17,034 bases of DNA from an uncultured Clostridiaceae bacterium (GTDB taxonomy: Bacteria > Bacillota > Clostridia > TANB77 > CAG-508). Shown here in pieces: positions 1-6,947 of this stretch. The translations under genes and the position numbers were made by a program. Location of the stretch: the NCBI GenBank assembly GCA_905198755.1, contig CAJKDR010000014.1, forward strand, positions 1-17,034. The letters run 5' to 3'. The notes beneath the pieces were generated by a model. The model did no database searches, was not told where the DNA came from, and saw only the letters and a list, made by a program, of their open reading frames with translations. Position 1 is the stretch's first letter, and every line of letters starts with the position of its first letter.

Positions 1-236
1 TTTTCTAAAATTAATAGCACTATAGGAATAATAATAGCTATTATATATATAATAATTTTGATAATCAAGTTAATATTTACATTGGCTATTAAGCATATAA
101 GACTTACTAATATTCCAATTCCTTGTAGTATTAAACTTGCTAAGTAAGTATTATCTTTTTTTCTCATCATTTGTAAGAATATTATAACAAATAGAGCAAT
201 TGCTACAATATAAAAAAATATTTTCTCAAATATCAT
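1..236 (-). CDS. Small membrane protein, N-terminal part (runs off window)
   Basis: An open frame starts at an ATG (234-236 on the minus strand) and continues past the left edge, giving about 78 residues with no stop. An AGGTGA ribosome binding site lies a few bases upstream (about 243-248). The visible protein is almost entirely hydrophobic. One transmembrane helix covers about residues 5-22, then comes a short charged stretch (MMRKKDN), then two more hydrophobic segments at about 32-48 and 52-76. No family is recognisable from this part; it could be a small integral membrane protein or the membrane anchor of a larger one. It lies downstream of tcdA in the same direction, but a terminator-like hairpin separates them. 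Confidence 0.65.
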   Translation of the reverse strand, partial: MIFEKIFFYIVAIALFVIIFLQMMRKKDNTYLASLILQGIGILVSLICLIANVNINLIIKIIIYIIAIIIPIVLLILE

Positions 237-301
237 ATTAATCACCTTTCAATGTACTTTTTTATGTATCTATTTTAATTCATTTTTAACTAAAAGTCTA
301 T

Positions 302-335
302 AAAAAAAGAAGAAAAACTAAGATTTTTCTTCTTT
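302..335 (-). terminator. Intrinsic terminator after tcdA
   Basis: A perfect 12-bp inverted repeat (306-317 with 324-335) has a 6-base loop, and on the minus strand it is followed by a run of T (complement of the A run 302-308). The stem is AT-rich and overlaps the tcdA stop codon. Confidence 0.7.
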
Positions 336-1086
336 ATTTACTTATAATTTCTTTTACTATTTCTCCAGCTATCATAAGTCCTGCAACTGATGGTACAAAT
401 GATATACTTCCAGGCACTTGATTTTTTTGTGCACATTTTCTTTTTGTTCCTGGTGGACAAATGCAATTTGTTTTACAACTAAATTCTGATTCATTGTCTG
501 GTTTTATTGGTTCTTCTTTAGAATATATAACTTTTAATGATTTTATATCTCTTTTTCTTAATTCTTTTCTCATTACTTTTGCTAATGGACATACACTAGT
601 TTTGTATATATCTGTAATTTCAAATTTAGATGGATCTAACTTGTTTCCTGTTCCCATTGCTGATATTATTGGAATATTCAATTTATTGCATTGCATTACT
701 AGTTCAATTTTTGCTGTAACTGTATCTATGCAATCTACTACATAGTCTATTGTATTATCTATTATTTTTTCATTTCCAGGCATAAAAAACTCTTGAAAAA
801 CTTCAACTTCTGCATTTGGATTTATTTCTAATATTCTTTCTTTTGCTACTTCTACTTTATATTTTCCAATTGTTTTTCTTGTTGCAATTATTTGTCTGTT
901 CAAATTTGTAAGACATACTTTATCATCATCTACTAATACAAACTTTCCTATTCCAGCTCTTACCAATCCCTCAACAACAAACGAACCAACTCCGCCTATT
1001 CCAAATACTGCTACTTTAGTATCTTTTAATTTATCTATACCTTCTTTTCCTATTAATAACTCTGTTCTTGAAAATTGATTTAACAT
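334..1086 (-). CDS. tcdA: tRNA threonylcarbamoyladenosine dehydratase (TcdA, ThiF/MoeB/E1-like)
   Basis: The 250-residue product belongs to the E1-like ThiF/MoeB/HesA superfamily. The closest match is TcdA (CsdL/YgdL), which uses ATP to cyclise t6A at tRNA position 37 into cyclic t6A. Visible features are the nucleotide-binding glycine loop GIGGVGS (residues 29-35), the acidic end of the second strand (VDDDKV, 51-56), the NLNRQ motif with its conserved Arg (61-65), and VDCIDTVTAK (117-126). The C-terminal half has a Cys-rich stretch (CKTNCICPPG), then PGSISFVPSVAGL, typical of the clostridial TcdA group. The ATG is preceded by an AAGAAGGAA ribosome binding site and the start residues MLNQFSRTELLIG fit the family, so the length is full. 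A consensus promoter lies upstream (1194-1223). The choice of TcdA over another E1-like enzyme rests on length and the Cys/PGS motifs. Confidence 0.9.
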   Translation of the reverse strand: MLNQFSRTELLIGKEGIDKLKDTKVAVFGIGGVGSFVVEGLVRAGIGKFVLVDDDKVCLTNLNRQIIATRKTIGKYKVEVAKERILEINPNAEVEVFQEFFMPGNEKIIDNTIDYVVDCIDTVTAKIELVMQCNKLNIPIISAMGTGNKLDPSKFEITDIYKTSVCPLAKVMRKELRKRDIKSLKVIYSKEEPIKPDNESEFSCKTNCICPPGTKRKCAQKNQVPGSISFVPSVAGLMIAGEIVKEIISK

Positions 1087-1150
1087 TTATATTCCTTCTT
1101 CATTTTAATTTATATATTTATATTCTTTTGCCTAGTTTTTTCAAAAATAT

Positions 1151-1178
1151 TAGATGGTAAAGTTTCCTCTACCATCTA
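1151..1178 (-). promoter_or_regulatory. Leader hairpin between tcdA promoter and gene
   Basis: A perfect 9-bp inverted repeat (TAGATGGTA at 1151-1159, TACCATCTA at 1170-1178) has a 10-base loop. It begins 15 bases after the predicted -10 box of the tcdA promoter, so it would form in the first bases of the tcdA leader. On the minus strand it is followed by ATATTTTTG, a weak T stretch. It could act as a leader attenuator or a 5'-end stabiliser; its role is inferred. Confidence 0.5.
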
Positions 1179-1193
1179 CATATTACTATATTC

Positions 1194-1223
1194 ATTATAC
1201 TTTTATTTTACACTATTTGTCAA
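1194..1223 (-). promoter_or_regulatory. Sigma-A type promoter for tcdA
   Basis: On the minus strand there is a perfect TTGACA (complement of 1218-1223), an 18-base spacer and a perfect TATAAT (complement of 1194-1199). This is the strongest consensus promoter in the window. It points at tcdA and gives a leader of roughly 100 bases containing the hairpin at 1151-1178. Confidence 0.75.
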
Positions 1224-1282
1224 TAATTTTTATAAATTTTTTCTGTTACTTAACCACAAATTTTGTTGACACTTTTTCCTTT

Positions 1283-1385
1283 TCAAATACTATATTCTTG
1301 AACGCTAGCATTATTAGGAAGATAAGGTCCTATATCTTCATCTTTTATCATTTCATTCTGTTTGACCATGTCTAACAACATATAA
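1283..1385 (-). pseudogene. Histidine phosphatase remnant (two ends only)
   Basis: On the minus strand, 1385 to 1356 reads LYVVRHGQTE, the N-terminal catalytic signature of histidine phosphatases (RHG with the phosphorylated His). The next codon is TGA where the family has Trp. About 50 bases further on, in another frame, 1285 is the end of a stretch reading LPNNASVQEYSI followed by a stop, which resembles the short C-terminal ends of clostridial members. The roughly 180 residues normally in between are absent, so this looks like a gene that lost its middle by deletion and then picked up a stop and a frameshift. The RHGQTE part is convincing; the C-terminal match is tentative. Confidence 0.5.
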
Positions 1386-1527
1386 TTACTTGTAATATAG
1401 AAAGTCCAACTGTTTTCAAATTATTAAAAACTAAATTCCAAGAACCTACTTTTTGATAACTGTTTCCTATCACAATAAAAATTGCAAAAATAATAGAACT
1501 AATTATTATATATGTTTTATTTTTCAT
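1372..1527 (-). pseudogene. N-terminal fragment of a membrane protein
   Basis: A 51-codon minus-strand frame starts MKNKTYIIISSIIFAIF and holds one hydrophobic helix (about residues 5-21), then a polar part (GNSYQKVGSWNLVFNN) and the start of a second hydrophobic stretch. It stops exactly where the RHGQTE histidine phosphatase remnant begins. There is no good ribosome binding site. The pattern of one helix, then GNS...GSWN, then a second helix resembles N-termini of large polytopic membrane proteins in Clostridia (possibly the DUF6020 group; from memory, not checked). It is most likely a remnant joined by deletion to the phosphatase fragment. A genuine 51-residue membrane peptide is the less likely alternative. 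Confidence 0.4.
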
Positions 1528-1544
1528 TTGTCAATTTTTTATAT

Positions 1545-1578
1545 AAAAAAGACAATACAAAAATTAGTACTGCCTTTT
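1545..1578 (-). terminator. Intrinsic terminator after the GLUG-repeat gene
   Basis: On the minus strand, 1578-1567 pairs with 1558-1547 over 12 positions including two G-U pairs. The loop is 8 bases and a T run follows (complement of 1545-1550). The wobble pairs only form in minus-strand RNA, which fixes the direction. It lies 23 bases after the GLUG protein stop codon. Confidence 0.75.
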
Positions 1579-1600
1579 CTATTTAAGTTATTTTTTATTT

Positions 1601-3604
1601 CTAATTATTTTTTAACCAATTTAGGAATTCTTCTAATGAGTTAAAGTTATTATCTATACTTCTTACAGTTTCTGGTGTTTCAGCATTTCCTATTGCTGAT
1701 AAGTTAATTGTATTTAAATAATACATTCTACTTAAATTAGTCACATTACTTGATGTTTGATTTCCTATTATAGTTCCTACCTGAGTTTTTCCTTCTATAG
1801 TTCCTTTATTATAACAATTTTTAACAACAAACTTATATGAATTTCTTCCTATTATTCCTCCTACAGAATCTTTACCTTTAATTTCTCCAGCATTATAGTT
1901 ATTTTCTATTGTTCCTAAAGCTTTTGTTTCAGATGTCCATCCTATTATTCCACCAATGAAATCGTTACCACTTATTGTTCCTAAATTATAACAATTCTTT
2001 ATATCGGTAGAAACTCCACTAGTTCCTACTCCTATCTGTCCTAAAATGCCACCTACTGCACCATCATTTCCGGTTATTGAAGCTGTATTGTAACAGTTAT
2101 CTATTGTTCCAAATGTTATTCCTGCTATTCCTCCTATATTGCTTTCATTTTCAGTTGCATTTCCTGTTACATCTCCTGTATTATAGCAACTTGATATAAT
2201 TGAAGAAGGACCTGCATTTCCAACTATACCTCCAATGCGTTCGCCATTTCCCGTTACAGTTCCTATATTATAGCAATTTGATATATTTGAGGATGTGTAT
2301 ACACCACTTATTACTCCTCCTGTATAATTATCACCTGACACATTGCCTGTATTATAGCAACTTGATATAGTTGAGAAATTATGTGCATATCCTGCTACTC
2401 CTCCTGTATAATTATCACCTGATACATTGCCTGTATTATAGCAACTTGATATAGTTGAGGAATTATATGCATATCCTGCTACTCCTCCTGTAAATTCATT
2501 ACCTGATACATTACCTGTATTATAGCAATTTGATATAGTTGAAGAAATCCTTGCATATCCTGCTACTCCTCCTGTATTCTTATCACCTGATACATTGCCT
2601 GTATTATAGCAACTTGATATAGTTGAGGAATTAGATGCATATCCTGCTACTCCTCCTGTCTGTTTATTACCTGATACATTACCTGTATTACTACAATTAA
2701 TTGCTTTTGTTTTTAGCTGTCCTACTACCCCTCCAGCTGTAATACTATCTGCATTTACGACAGCATTAATATTATGACAGTTTTCTATTGTTCCTGTTCT
2801 TAGTGCTCCTACTATTCCTCCTGAACAATTCGCTCCTTTTATATAACTATTTTTTATTGTAAGATTTTTTATTGTGTTTGAATTTCCAAATATTCCTCCA
2901 AAGTTGCCCTCTATATTTACATATATTCCTGTTATATAATGGTTGTTTCCTTCAAATGTTCCTACAAAAGCACTTGTTGTTTCTATTCCTATTGGAGTCC
3001 ATTCACTACCAACAACTTTTTCTCCTTTTTCGTTTGCTCTTGCTCCTAAGTCTAAATCTGCTTCTAAATATACTATTGTGTCTTCTGTTATGCTTAGATT
3101 TCTTTTTTCTTCTTCTGTTAATTCTCCATTAACAAAGTCTGCAAAGTATTTAAGTTGCTCACTAGTGTATATATGCCAACTATTTTCTTCTGTTATCTCT
3201 GGCGTTTCTGTTGTTTTTCCATCCCATCTATTTGGTATTCCTTCATCAATACTTCCATCACTATTCAATGTATATTGATTACTTGTTTTTTCAAATGTTA
3301 TTGACCACCCTAATATTTCATCACCTTCTGCTGTTGCTCCTGCTTTTTGTGCATCTAGTGCTTCTTGCATTGTGTAGTCTGTATTATTTATTTTTGACAT
3401 ATTATATTCACTATATGCTAAGCTTATATATTCTTTTTCTTGGGCTACTATTTGTTCTTCTGCTGATGTTTTTGTACGTGTTAATATTCCACCATTTAGT
3501 ACTAATTTTATTGTTACTGCTGATAAGATTAATAGTATAATAATTGTGATGATTAATGCTATTAAAGTTATACCAGATTGAGTATTCTTATTTTGTTTTT
3601 TCAT
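1601..3604 (-). CDS. Cell-surface protein with prepilin-type N-terminus and GLUG-like repeats
   Basis: The product has 667 residues. Residues 1-33 carry a prepilin-like leader: a short basic stretch, a Gly (residue 11) as predicted cleavage point, then ITLIALIITIIILLIL, one hydrophobic helix. Position 5 after the Gly is Ala, not the usual Glu, as in many clostridial pilin-like proteins. Residues about 45-130 look like a pilin-type head; about 140-225 resemble the domain that precedes GLUG repeats in adhesins (SEQLKYFADFVN, YLEADLDLG, EWTPIG, FVGTFEGNNH). From about 233 to 630 there are repeats of the type GGVAGYA..SSTISSCYNTGNVSG, each with a Cys-Tyr-Asn core. The start is set by AAGGAG eight bases upstream (3613-3618) and by the leader itself, although the frame stays open to 3889. 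No pilin assembly genes are in the window. A surface adhesive or structural role is inferred. Confidence 0.75.
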   Translation of the reverse strand: MKKQNKNTQSGITLIALIITIIILLILSAVTIKLVLNGGILTRTKTSAEEQIVAQEKEYISLAYSEYNMSKINNTDYTMQEALDAQKAGATAEGDEILGWSITFEKTSNQYTLNSDGSIDEGIPNRWDGKTTETPEITEENSWHIYTSEQLKYFADFVNGELTEEEKRNLSITEDTIVYLEADLDLGARANEKGEKVVGSEWTPIGIETTSAFVGTFEGNNHYITGIYVNIEGNFGGIFGNSNTIKNLTIKNSYIKGANCSGGIVGALRTGTIENCHNINAVVNADSITAGGVVGQLKTKAINCSNTGNVSGNKQTGGVAGYASNSSTISSCYNTGNVSGDKNTGGVAGYARISSTISNCYNTGNVSGNEFTGGVAGYAYNSSTISSCYNTGNVSGDNYTGGVAGYAHNFSTISSCYNTGNVSGDNYTGGVISGVYTSSNISNCYNIGTVTGNGERIGGIVGNAGPSSIISSCYNTGDVTGNATENESNIGGIAGITFGTIDNCYNTASITGNDGAVGGILGQIGVGTSGVSTDIKNCYNLGTISGNDFIGGIIGWTSETKALGTIENNYNAGEIKGKDSVGGIIGRNSYKFVVKNCYNKGTIEGKTQVGTIIGNQTSSNVTNLSRMYYLNTINLSAIGNAETPETVRSIDNNFNSLEEFLNWLKNN
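2267..2686 (-). repeat. 84-bp tandem repeat array within the GLUG protein gene
   Basis: The plus-strand word ATTATAGCAA (last copy diverged to ATTACTACAA) begins at 2267, 2351, 2435, 2519, 2603 and 2687, an exact 84-bp period (28 codons). Four copies from 2351 to 2686 are nearly identical. Most differences fall in two short windows: the residues just before TGG (DNY, NEF, DKN and so on) and those after GYA. A further copy at 2180 is spaced 87 bp. The homogeneity points to recent duplication or gene conversion inside the coding sequence. Confidence 0.9.
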
Positions 3605-3889
3605 ATGTTTTTCTCCTTCTACATTTCCTTTTGAATAACATCCTTGTACAGAAAATTCTCCACTTACTTGATGTCTTCCAAGTATTCCACCTATATAAAT
3701 ATAAGTTATGCTTTTTCCTATTACAGTTCCTGAGTTATAACACTCATTTATAGCTAAGCTATATTCAGAATCTCCAACAATTCCACCAGCTACAGTCATA
3801 TAAGTAGTATTTCCTTCTGCTGTAATATTTCCATAGTTACAACAATTTTCAACTTTTGCCTCAGCACTACTAAACTTGTTTTTCCTATA
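3605..3889 (-). pseudogene. Fragment of a second GLUG-repeat protein, in frame upstream
   Basis: The minus-strand frame from 3889 (just after a TAA at 3890-3892) to 3605 encodes 95 residues with the same repeat style as the downstream gene: KVENCCNYGNITAEG, AGGIVGD, INECYNSGTVIG, IGGILGR, QGCYSKGNVEG. It has no leader or start with a ribosome binding site. It runs without a stop straight into the ATG of the downstream gene. Upstream of 3889 an Asn/Thr/Ile-rich stretch (INSTDNIINTNNTDNIGK) continues in another frame, so a one-base change in the A5 run near 3882 appears to have shifted the frame. It is best read as the C-terminal part of a decayed paralogue, or as a 5' piece left by recombination between repeats. 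Confidence 0.65.
3613..3618 (-). promoter_or_regulatory. Ribosome binding site deciding the GLUG protein start
   Basis: AAGGAG on the minus strand lies 8 bases before the ATG at 3602-3604. It is formed by the codons of the repeat residues VEGE in the upstream fragment, so the start signal sits inside older repeat-coding sequence. Confidence 0.65.
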
Positions 3890-3933
3890 TTATCTGTATT
3901 ATTTGTATTTATAATATTATCTGTACTATTTAT

Positions 3934-3961
3934 ATTATAAATATTTATCTACTGTGAACAA
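3934..3961 (-). promoter_or_regulatory. Possible promoter for the GLUG protein region
   Basis: On the minus strand TTGTTC (complement of 3956-3961) is followed after 16 bases by a perfect TATAAT (complement of 3934-3939). The -35 box is weak. It would give a leader of about 320 bases that includes the remnant at 3605-3889. Confidence 0.35.
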
Positions 3962-3990
3962 ATCGTGGACAAATTGTCATCCGTGGACAA
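3953..3990. repeat. Three operator-like direct repeats (TGTGAACAA / CGTGGACAA)
   Basis: TGTGAACAA at 3953-3961 and CGTGGACAA at 3964-3972 and 3982-3990 are three related 9-mers in the same orientation. The first overlaps the -35 box of the candidate promoter. The last two also take part in an 8-bp inverted repeat (AAATTGTC 3971-3978, GACAATTT 3986-3993). Their placement suggests a regulator binding region; this is inferred. Confidence 0.4.
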
Positions 3991-4010
3991 TTTCTTTAAT
4001 TCTTTATTTT

Positions 4011-4041
4011 TTACAACCCCTTATAAAATAAGGGGTTGTAA
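4011..4041 (-). terminator. Strong hairpin just after secA
   Basis: A perfect 13-bp inverted repeat (4011-4023 with 4029-4041) contains four consecutive G-C pairs and has a 5-base loop. It begins 3 bases after the secA stop. No T run follows it on the minus strand (the next bases are AAAATAAAG), so it may serve as an mRNA 3'-end stabiliser or an atypical terminator. Confidence 0.5.
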
Positions 4042-4043
4042 GA

Positions 4044-6770
4044 TTATTTTCCACAACAGTTTTTATATTTTTTTCCACTTCCACATGGACATGGATCGTT
4101 TCTTCCTATTTTTGGTCCTTCATTTTTTACTGGTTCATGATTTGTTGTTTCGTTGTCTATTCCGTTTATATTTTCTAATGATGCGTTTGTTATCTCTACT
4201 GTTTCTTTTCTTCTCATGTTTCCTGATTTATGAACATTTAATAGTATTTTTACTACATCTGCTCTTATGTCATAAATCATTTCATCAAACATTTCTGAAC
4301 CTTCTATTCTATATTGTACTACTGGATCTTTTTGTCCATATGCACGTAATCCAATTCCATCTTTTAGTTCATCCATTGCATCTATATGGTTCATCCATTT
4401 TTCGTCAACTACTTTTAGCATTACTACTCTTTCAAGTTCTCTAAAGTCTTCTCCTACTTCTGCTTCTTTTTCTTCATATCTTTTTAATGCTTTTTCTTGT
4501 AGCTCTGTTATTAATGCTTCTTCATCTAATTCTGCACCTTTTAATGCCTCTATATTTTCTAAACCAAATATATCTTTTATTTGAAGCTTTAATCCTTCTG
4601 TATCTACATTTTCTCCTTCAGGCACATTTGCGTACATATTTACTACATCTTGTGCAACTCCTGATACCATTTTTAAGATACTTTCTTTTAAGTCTTGTCC
4701 ATCTAAAACTTCTCTTCTTTGTGCATATATCAATTCTCTTTGTTGATTCATTACATCATCATATTGTAGTACATTTTTACGTATACTGAAGTTCTTTCCT
4801 TCAACTTTCTTTTGAGCATTTTCTACTGTTTTTGATAAGAATTTGTGTTGAATTGGCATATTTTCATCTGCTCCTAAAGTATCATATACTTTAGTTATCA
4901 TGTCGCCACCAAATATTTTCATTAAATCATCATCTAATGCAATGTAAAATCTTGATTCACCAACATCTCCTTGACGTCCACTACGTCCACGAAGCTGATT
5001 ATCAATTCTTCTTGATTCGTGTCTTTCTGTACCTATGATTTTTAATCCACCAGCATCTATTACTTTTATTCTTTCTTCTTCTATTTCTTCATCAAACTTT
5101 TCTTTTAATCTTTTAAATTCTTTTCTTGCTTTTAATATATCTTCATCGTCTGTTTCATTAAAAGAGTTTGCAGCTTCTATCATTTCTTCTGAGTATTTAT
5201 TTTTTCTCATTTCTTCTTTTGCTAGGAATTCACTATTTCCTCCAAGCATAATATCAGTACCACGTCCAGCCATGTTTGTTGATATTGTTACTGCTCCATA
5301 CTTACCTGCTTGTGCTACTATTGCTGCTTCTTTTTCATGGTATTTAGCATTTAATACTTGATGTCTTATTCCTTCTTTTTGTAAAATTTTACTTAATTTC
5401 TCTGATTTATCTACAGAAACTGTACCAACTAATACTGGTTGTCCTTTTTTGTTGCTTTCTTTTATATCTTCTACTACAGCTCTGAATTTTGCATTTTCAT
5501 TTTTGTATATAACGTCATTATGGTCTTTTCTTACCATTGGTTTATTTGTTGGTATTGCTATTACATCTAATTTATAAATTTCTTGGAATTCATCTTCTTC
5601 TGTCATTGCAGTACCTGTCATACCAGATAATTTGTCGTACATTCTAAAGTAATTTTGGAATGTAATTGTTGCCAATGTTTTAGATTCATCTGCTATTTTT
5701 ACATGTTCTTTTGCTTCAATTGCTTGATGTAATCCATTGTTGTATCTTCTTCCATACATAATTCTTCCTGTAAATTCATCAACAATTAAAACTTCTCCAT
5801 CTTTTACGATATAGTCTATATCTTTTTTCATAACACCATTAGCACGTAACGCTTGATTTATATGATGCACTAATTCTGAATTGTCTAAATCATTTAAATT
5901 TTCTACTCTAAATTCTTCTTCTGCCTTTTTTGTACCTTTTTGTGTTAGTGATGCTGATTTAGCTTTTAAATCTACTATATAATCATATTTTTCATTGTCT
6001 TCTGCTTGTTCTAAGTCTTTTACATCTTCTTCTACTATTACTTTTGGTTGTAACTTTTTAACAAATGTATCTGCTTTAACATATAATTCTGAAGATTTAT
6101 TAGCTCTACCTGATATTATTAATGGTGTTCTTGCTTCATCTATTAAAATACTATCAATTTCATCGACAATTGCGTAATTTAGTTCTCTTTGAACTGCTTG
6201 TTCTTTGTATATAACCATATTGTCTCTTAAATAGTCAAATCCAAACTCATTGTTTGTTCCATAAGTTACATCTGCTGCATAGGCTGCACGTTTTTCATCT
6301 GCTTCCATGCCACTTATACATAATCCAACAGATAAACCTAAGAATTTATATAGTTTTCCCATCCATTCACTATCTCTTTTTGCTAGGTAGTCGTTTACTG
6401 TAATAACATGTACACCTTTTCCTGTAAGTGCATTTAAGTATACTGGAAGTGTCGCAACTAATGTTTTTCCTTCACCGGTTTTCATTTCTGCAATTCTACC
6501 TTGGTGTAATATTATACCACCTATCAATTGCACATCAAAATGTCTCATTCCTAATACTCTTTTTGATGCTTCACGAGCTACCGCAAATGCTTCTGGTAAA
6601 AGAGCATCTAGAGTTTCTCCATTTGCTAATCTTTCTTTAAATTCTGGAGTTTTTGCTTGTAGTTCTTTATCTGATAATTTTTCCATTTCTGGTTCTAATT
6701 CATTTATTTTTTTAACTATAGGCATAACTCTTTTTACTTCTTTTTCGCTGTATGATTTAAATAATCCCAT
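4044..6770 (-). CDS. secA: Protein translocase ATPase SecA
   Basis: The 908-residue product is the ATPase motor that drives preproteins through the SecYEG channel in the plasma membrane. Visible features are the N-terminal MGLFKSYSEKEVKR start, Walker A in EMKTGEGKT (residues 95-103), the DEAD-type DEIDSILIDEARTPL (203-217), the second ATPase lobe with STNMAGRGTDIMLGG and RGRSGRQGD, and the C-terminal zinc motif DPCPCGSGKKYKNCCGK (892-908), which in this family binds SecB or ribosomes. An ATG nine codons upstream (6797) is open in frame, but the internal ATG has a GGAGG site about 6 bases before it and matches family starts, so it was chosen. The gene lies alone between terminators, with its own candidate promoter. 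Its length is slightly above that of Bacillus SecA. Confidence 0.98.
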   Translation of the reverse strand: MGLFKSYSEKEVKRVMPIVKKINELEPEMEKLSDKELQAKTPEFKERLANGETLDALLPEAFAVAREASKRVLGMRHFDVQLIGGIILHQGRIAEMKTGEGKTLVATLPVYLNALTGKGVHVITVNDYLAKRDSEWMGKLYKFLGLSVGLCISGMEADEKRAAYAADVTYGTNNEFGFDYLRDNMVIYKEQAVQRELNYAIVDEIDSILIDEARTPLIISGRANKSSELYVKADTFVKKLQPKVIVEEDVKDLEQAEDNEKYDYIVDLKAKSASLTQKGTKKAEEEFRVENLNDLDNSELVHHINQALRANGVMKKDIDYIVKDGEVLIVDEFTGRIMYGRRYNNGLHQAIEAKEHVKIADESKTLATITFQNYFRMYDKLSGMTGTAMTEEDEFQEIYKLDVIAIPTNKPMVRKDHNDVIYKNENAKFRAVVEDIKESNKKGQPVLVGTVSVDKSEKLSKILQKEGIRHQVLNAKYHEKEAAIVAQAGKYGAVTISTNMAGRGTDIMLGGNSEFLAKEEMRKNKYSEEMIEAANSFNETDDEDILKARKEFKRLKEKFDEEIEEERIKVIDAGGLKIIGTERHESRRIDNQLRGRSGRQGDVGESRFYIALDDDLMKIFGGDMITKVYDTLGADENMPIQHKFLSKTVENAQKKVEGKNFSIRKNVLQYDDVMNQQRELIYAQRREVLDGQDLKESILKMVSGVAQDVVNMYANVPEGENVDTEGLKLQIKDIFGLENIEALKGAELDEEALITELQEKALKRYEEKEAEVGEDFRELERVVMLKVVDEKWMNHIDAMDELKDGIGLRAYGQKDPVVQYRIEGSEMFDEMIYDIRADVVKILLNVHKSGNMRRKETVEITNASLENINGIDNETTNHEPVKNEGPKIGRNDPCPCGSGKKYKNCCGK

Positions 6771-6823
6771 AAAAACCTCCAATGTTGTATTTTTCAATAA
6801 TACTTTTATTTTTTAACATATGT

Positions 6824-6852
6824 AATATATCACTATTTTAATAAAATAACAA
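6824..6852 (-). promoter_or_regulatory. Candidate promoter for secA
   Basis: On the minus strand TTGTTA (complement of 6847-6852), a 17-base spacer and TATATT (complement of 6824-6829) lie between the tsf terminator and secA. An overlapping alternative is TTGCAT, 17 bases, TAAAAT, slightly upstream. The sequence is so AT-rich that the exact boxes are uncertain. Confidence 0.4.
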
Positions 6853-6901
6853 TAAAAATGCAAGATTTAATGCAGAATTTCCTTTTTTTTATTCATTTAT
6901 T

Positions 6902-6933
6902 AAAAAAATTAGGAGCACACATATATGTACTCC
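6902..6933 (-). terminator. Intrinsic terminator after tsf
   Basis: On the minus strand the GGAG arm (complement of 6930-6933) pairs with CTCC (complement of 6912-6915). The stem continues inward through G-U and A-U pairs, and TAATTTTTTT follows. It ends the rpsB-tsf unit 14 bases after the tsf stop. Confidence 0.75.
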
Positions 6934-6947
6934 CATTTTTTGAACTT

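Noticed and set aside
2267..2686. CRISPR-like array
   Set aside because: The period is within a single reading frame, the repeats are long and protein-coding, and there are no unique spacers.
2872..3753. Several plus-strand open frames opposite the GLUG gene (hydrophobic, Leu/Phe-rich)
   Set aside because: They are antisense shadows of an AT-rich gene; composition is that of reversed codons and none has a ribosome binding site.
3953..3990. DnaA box cluster or replication origin
   Set aside because: The 9-mers differ from TTATCCACA at conserved positions and no replication genes are near.
6771..6797. Upstream ATG for secA
   Set aside because: No ribosome binding site; the GGAGG lies just before the internal ATG, which matches the family start.
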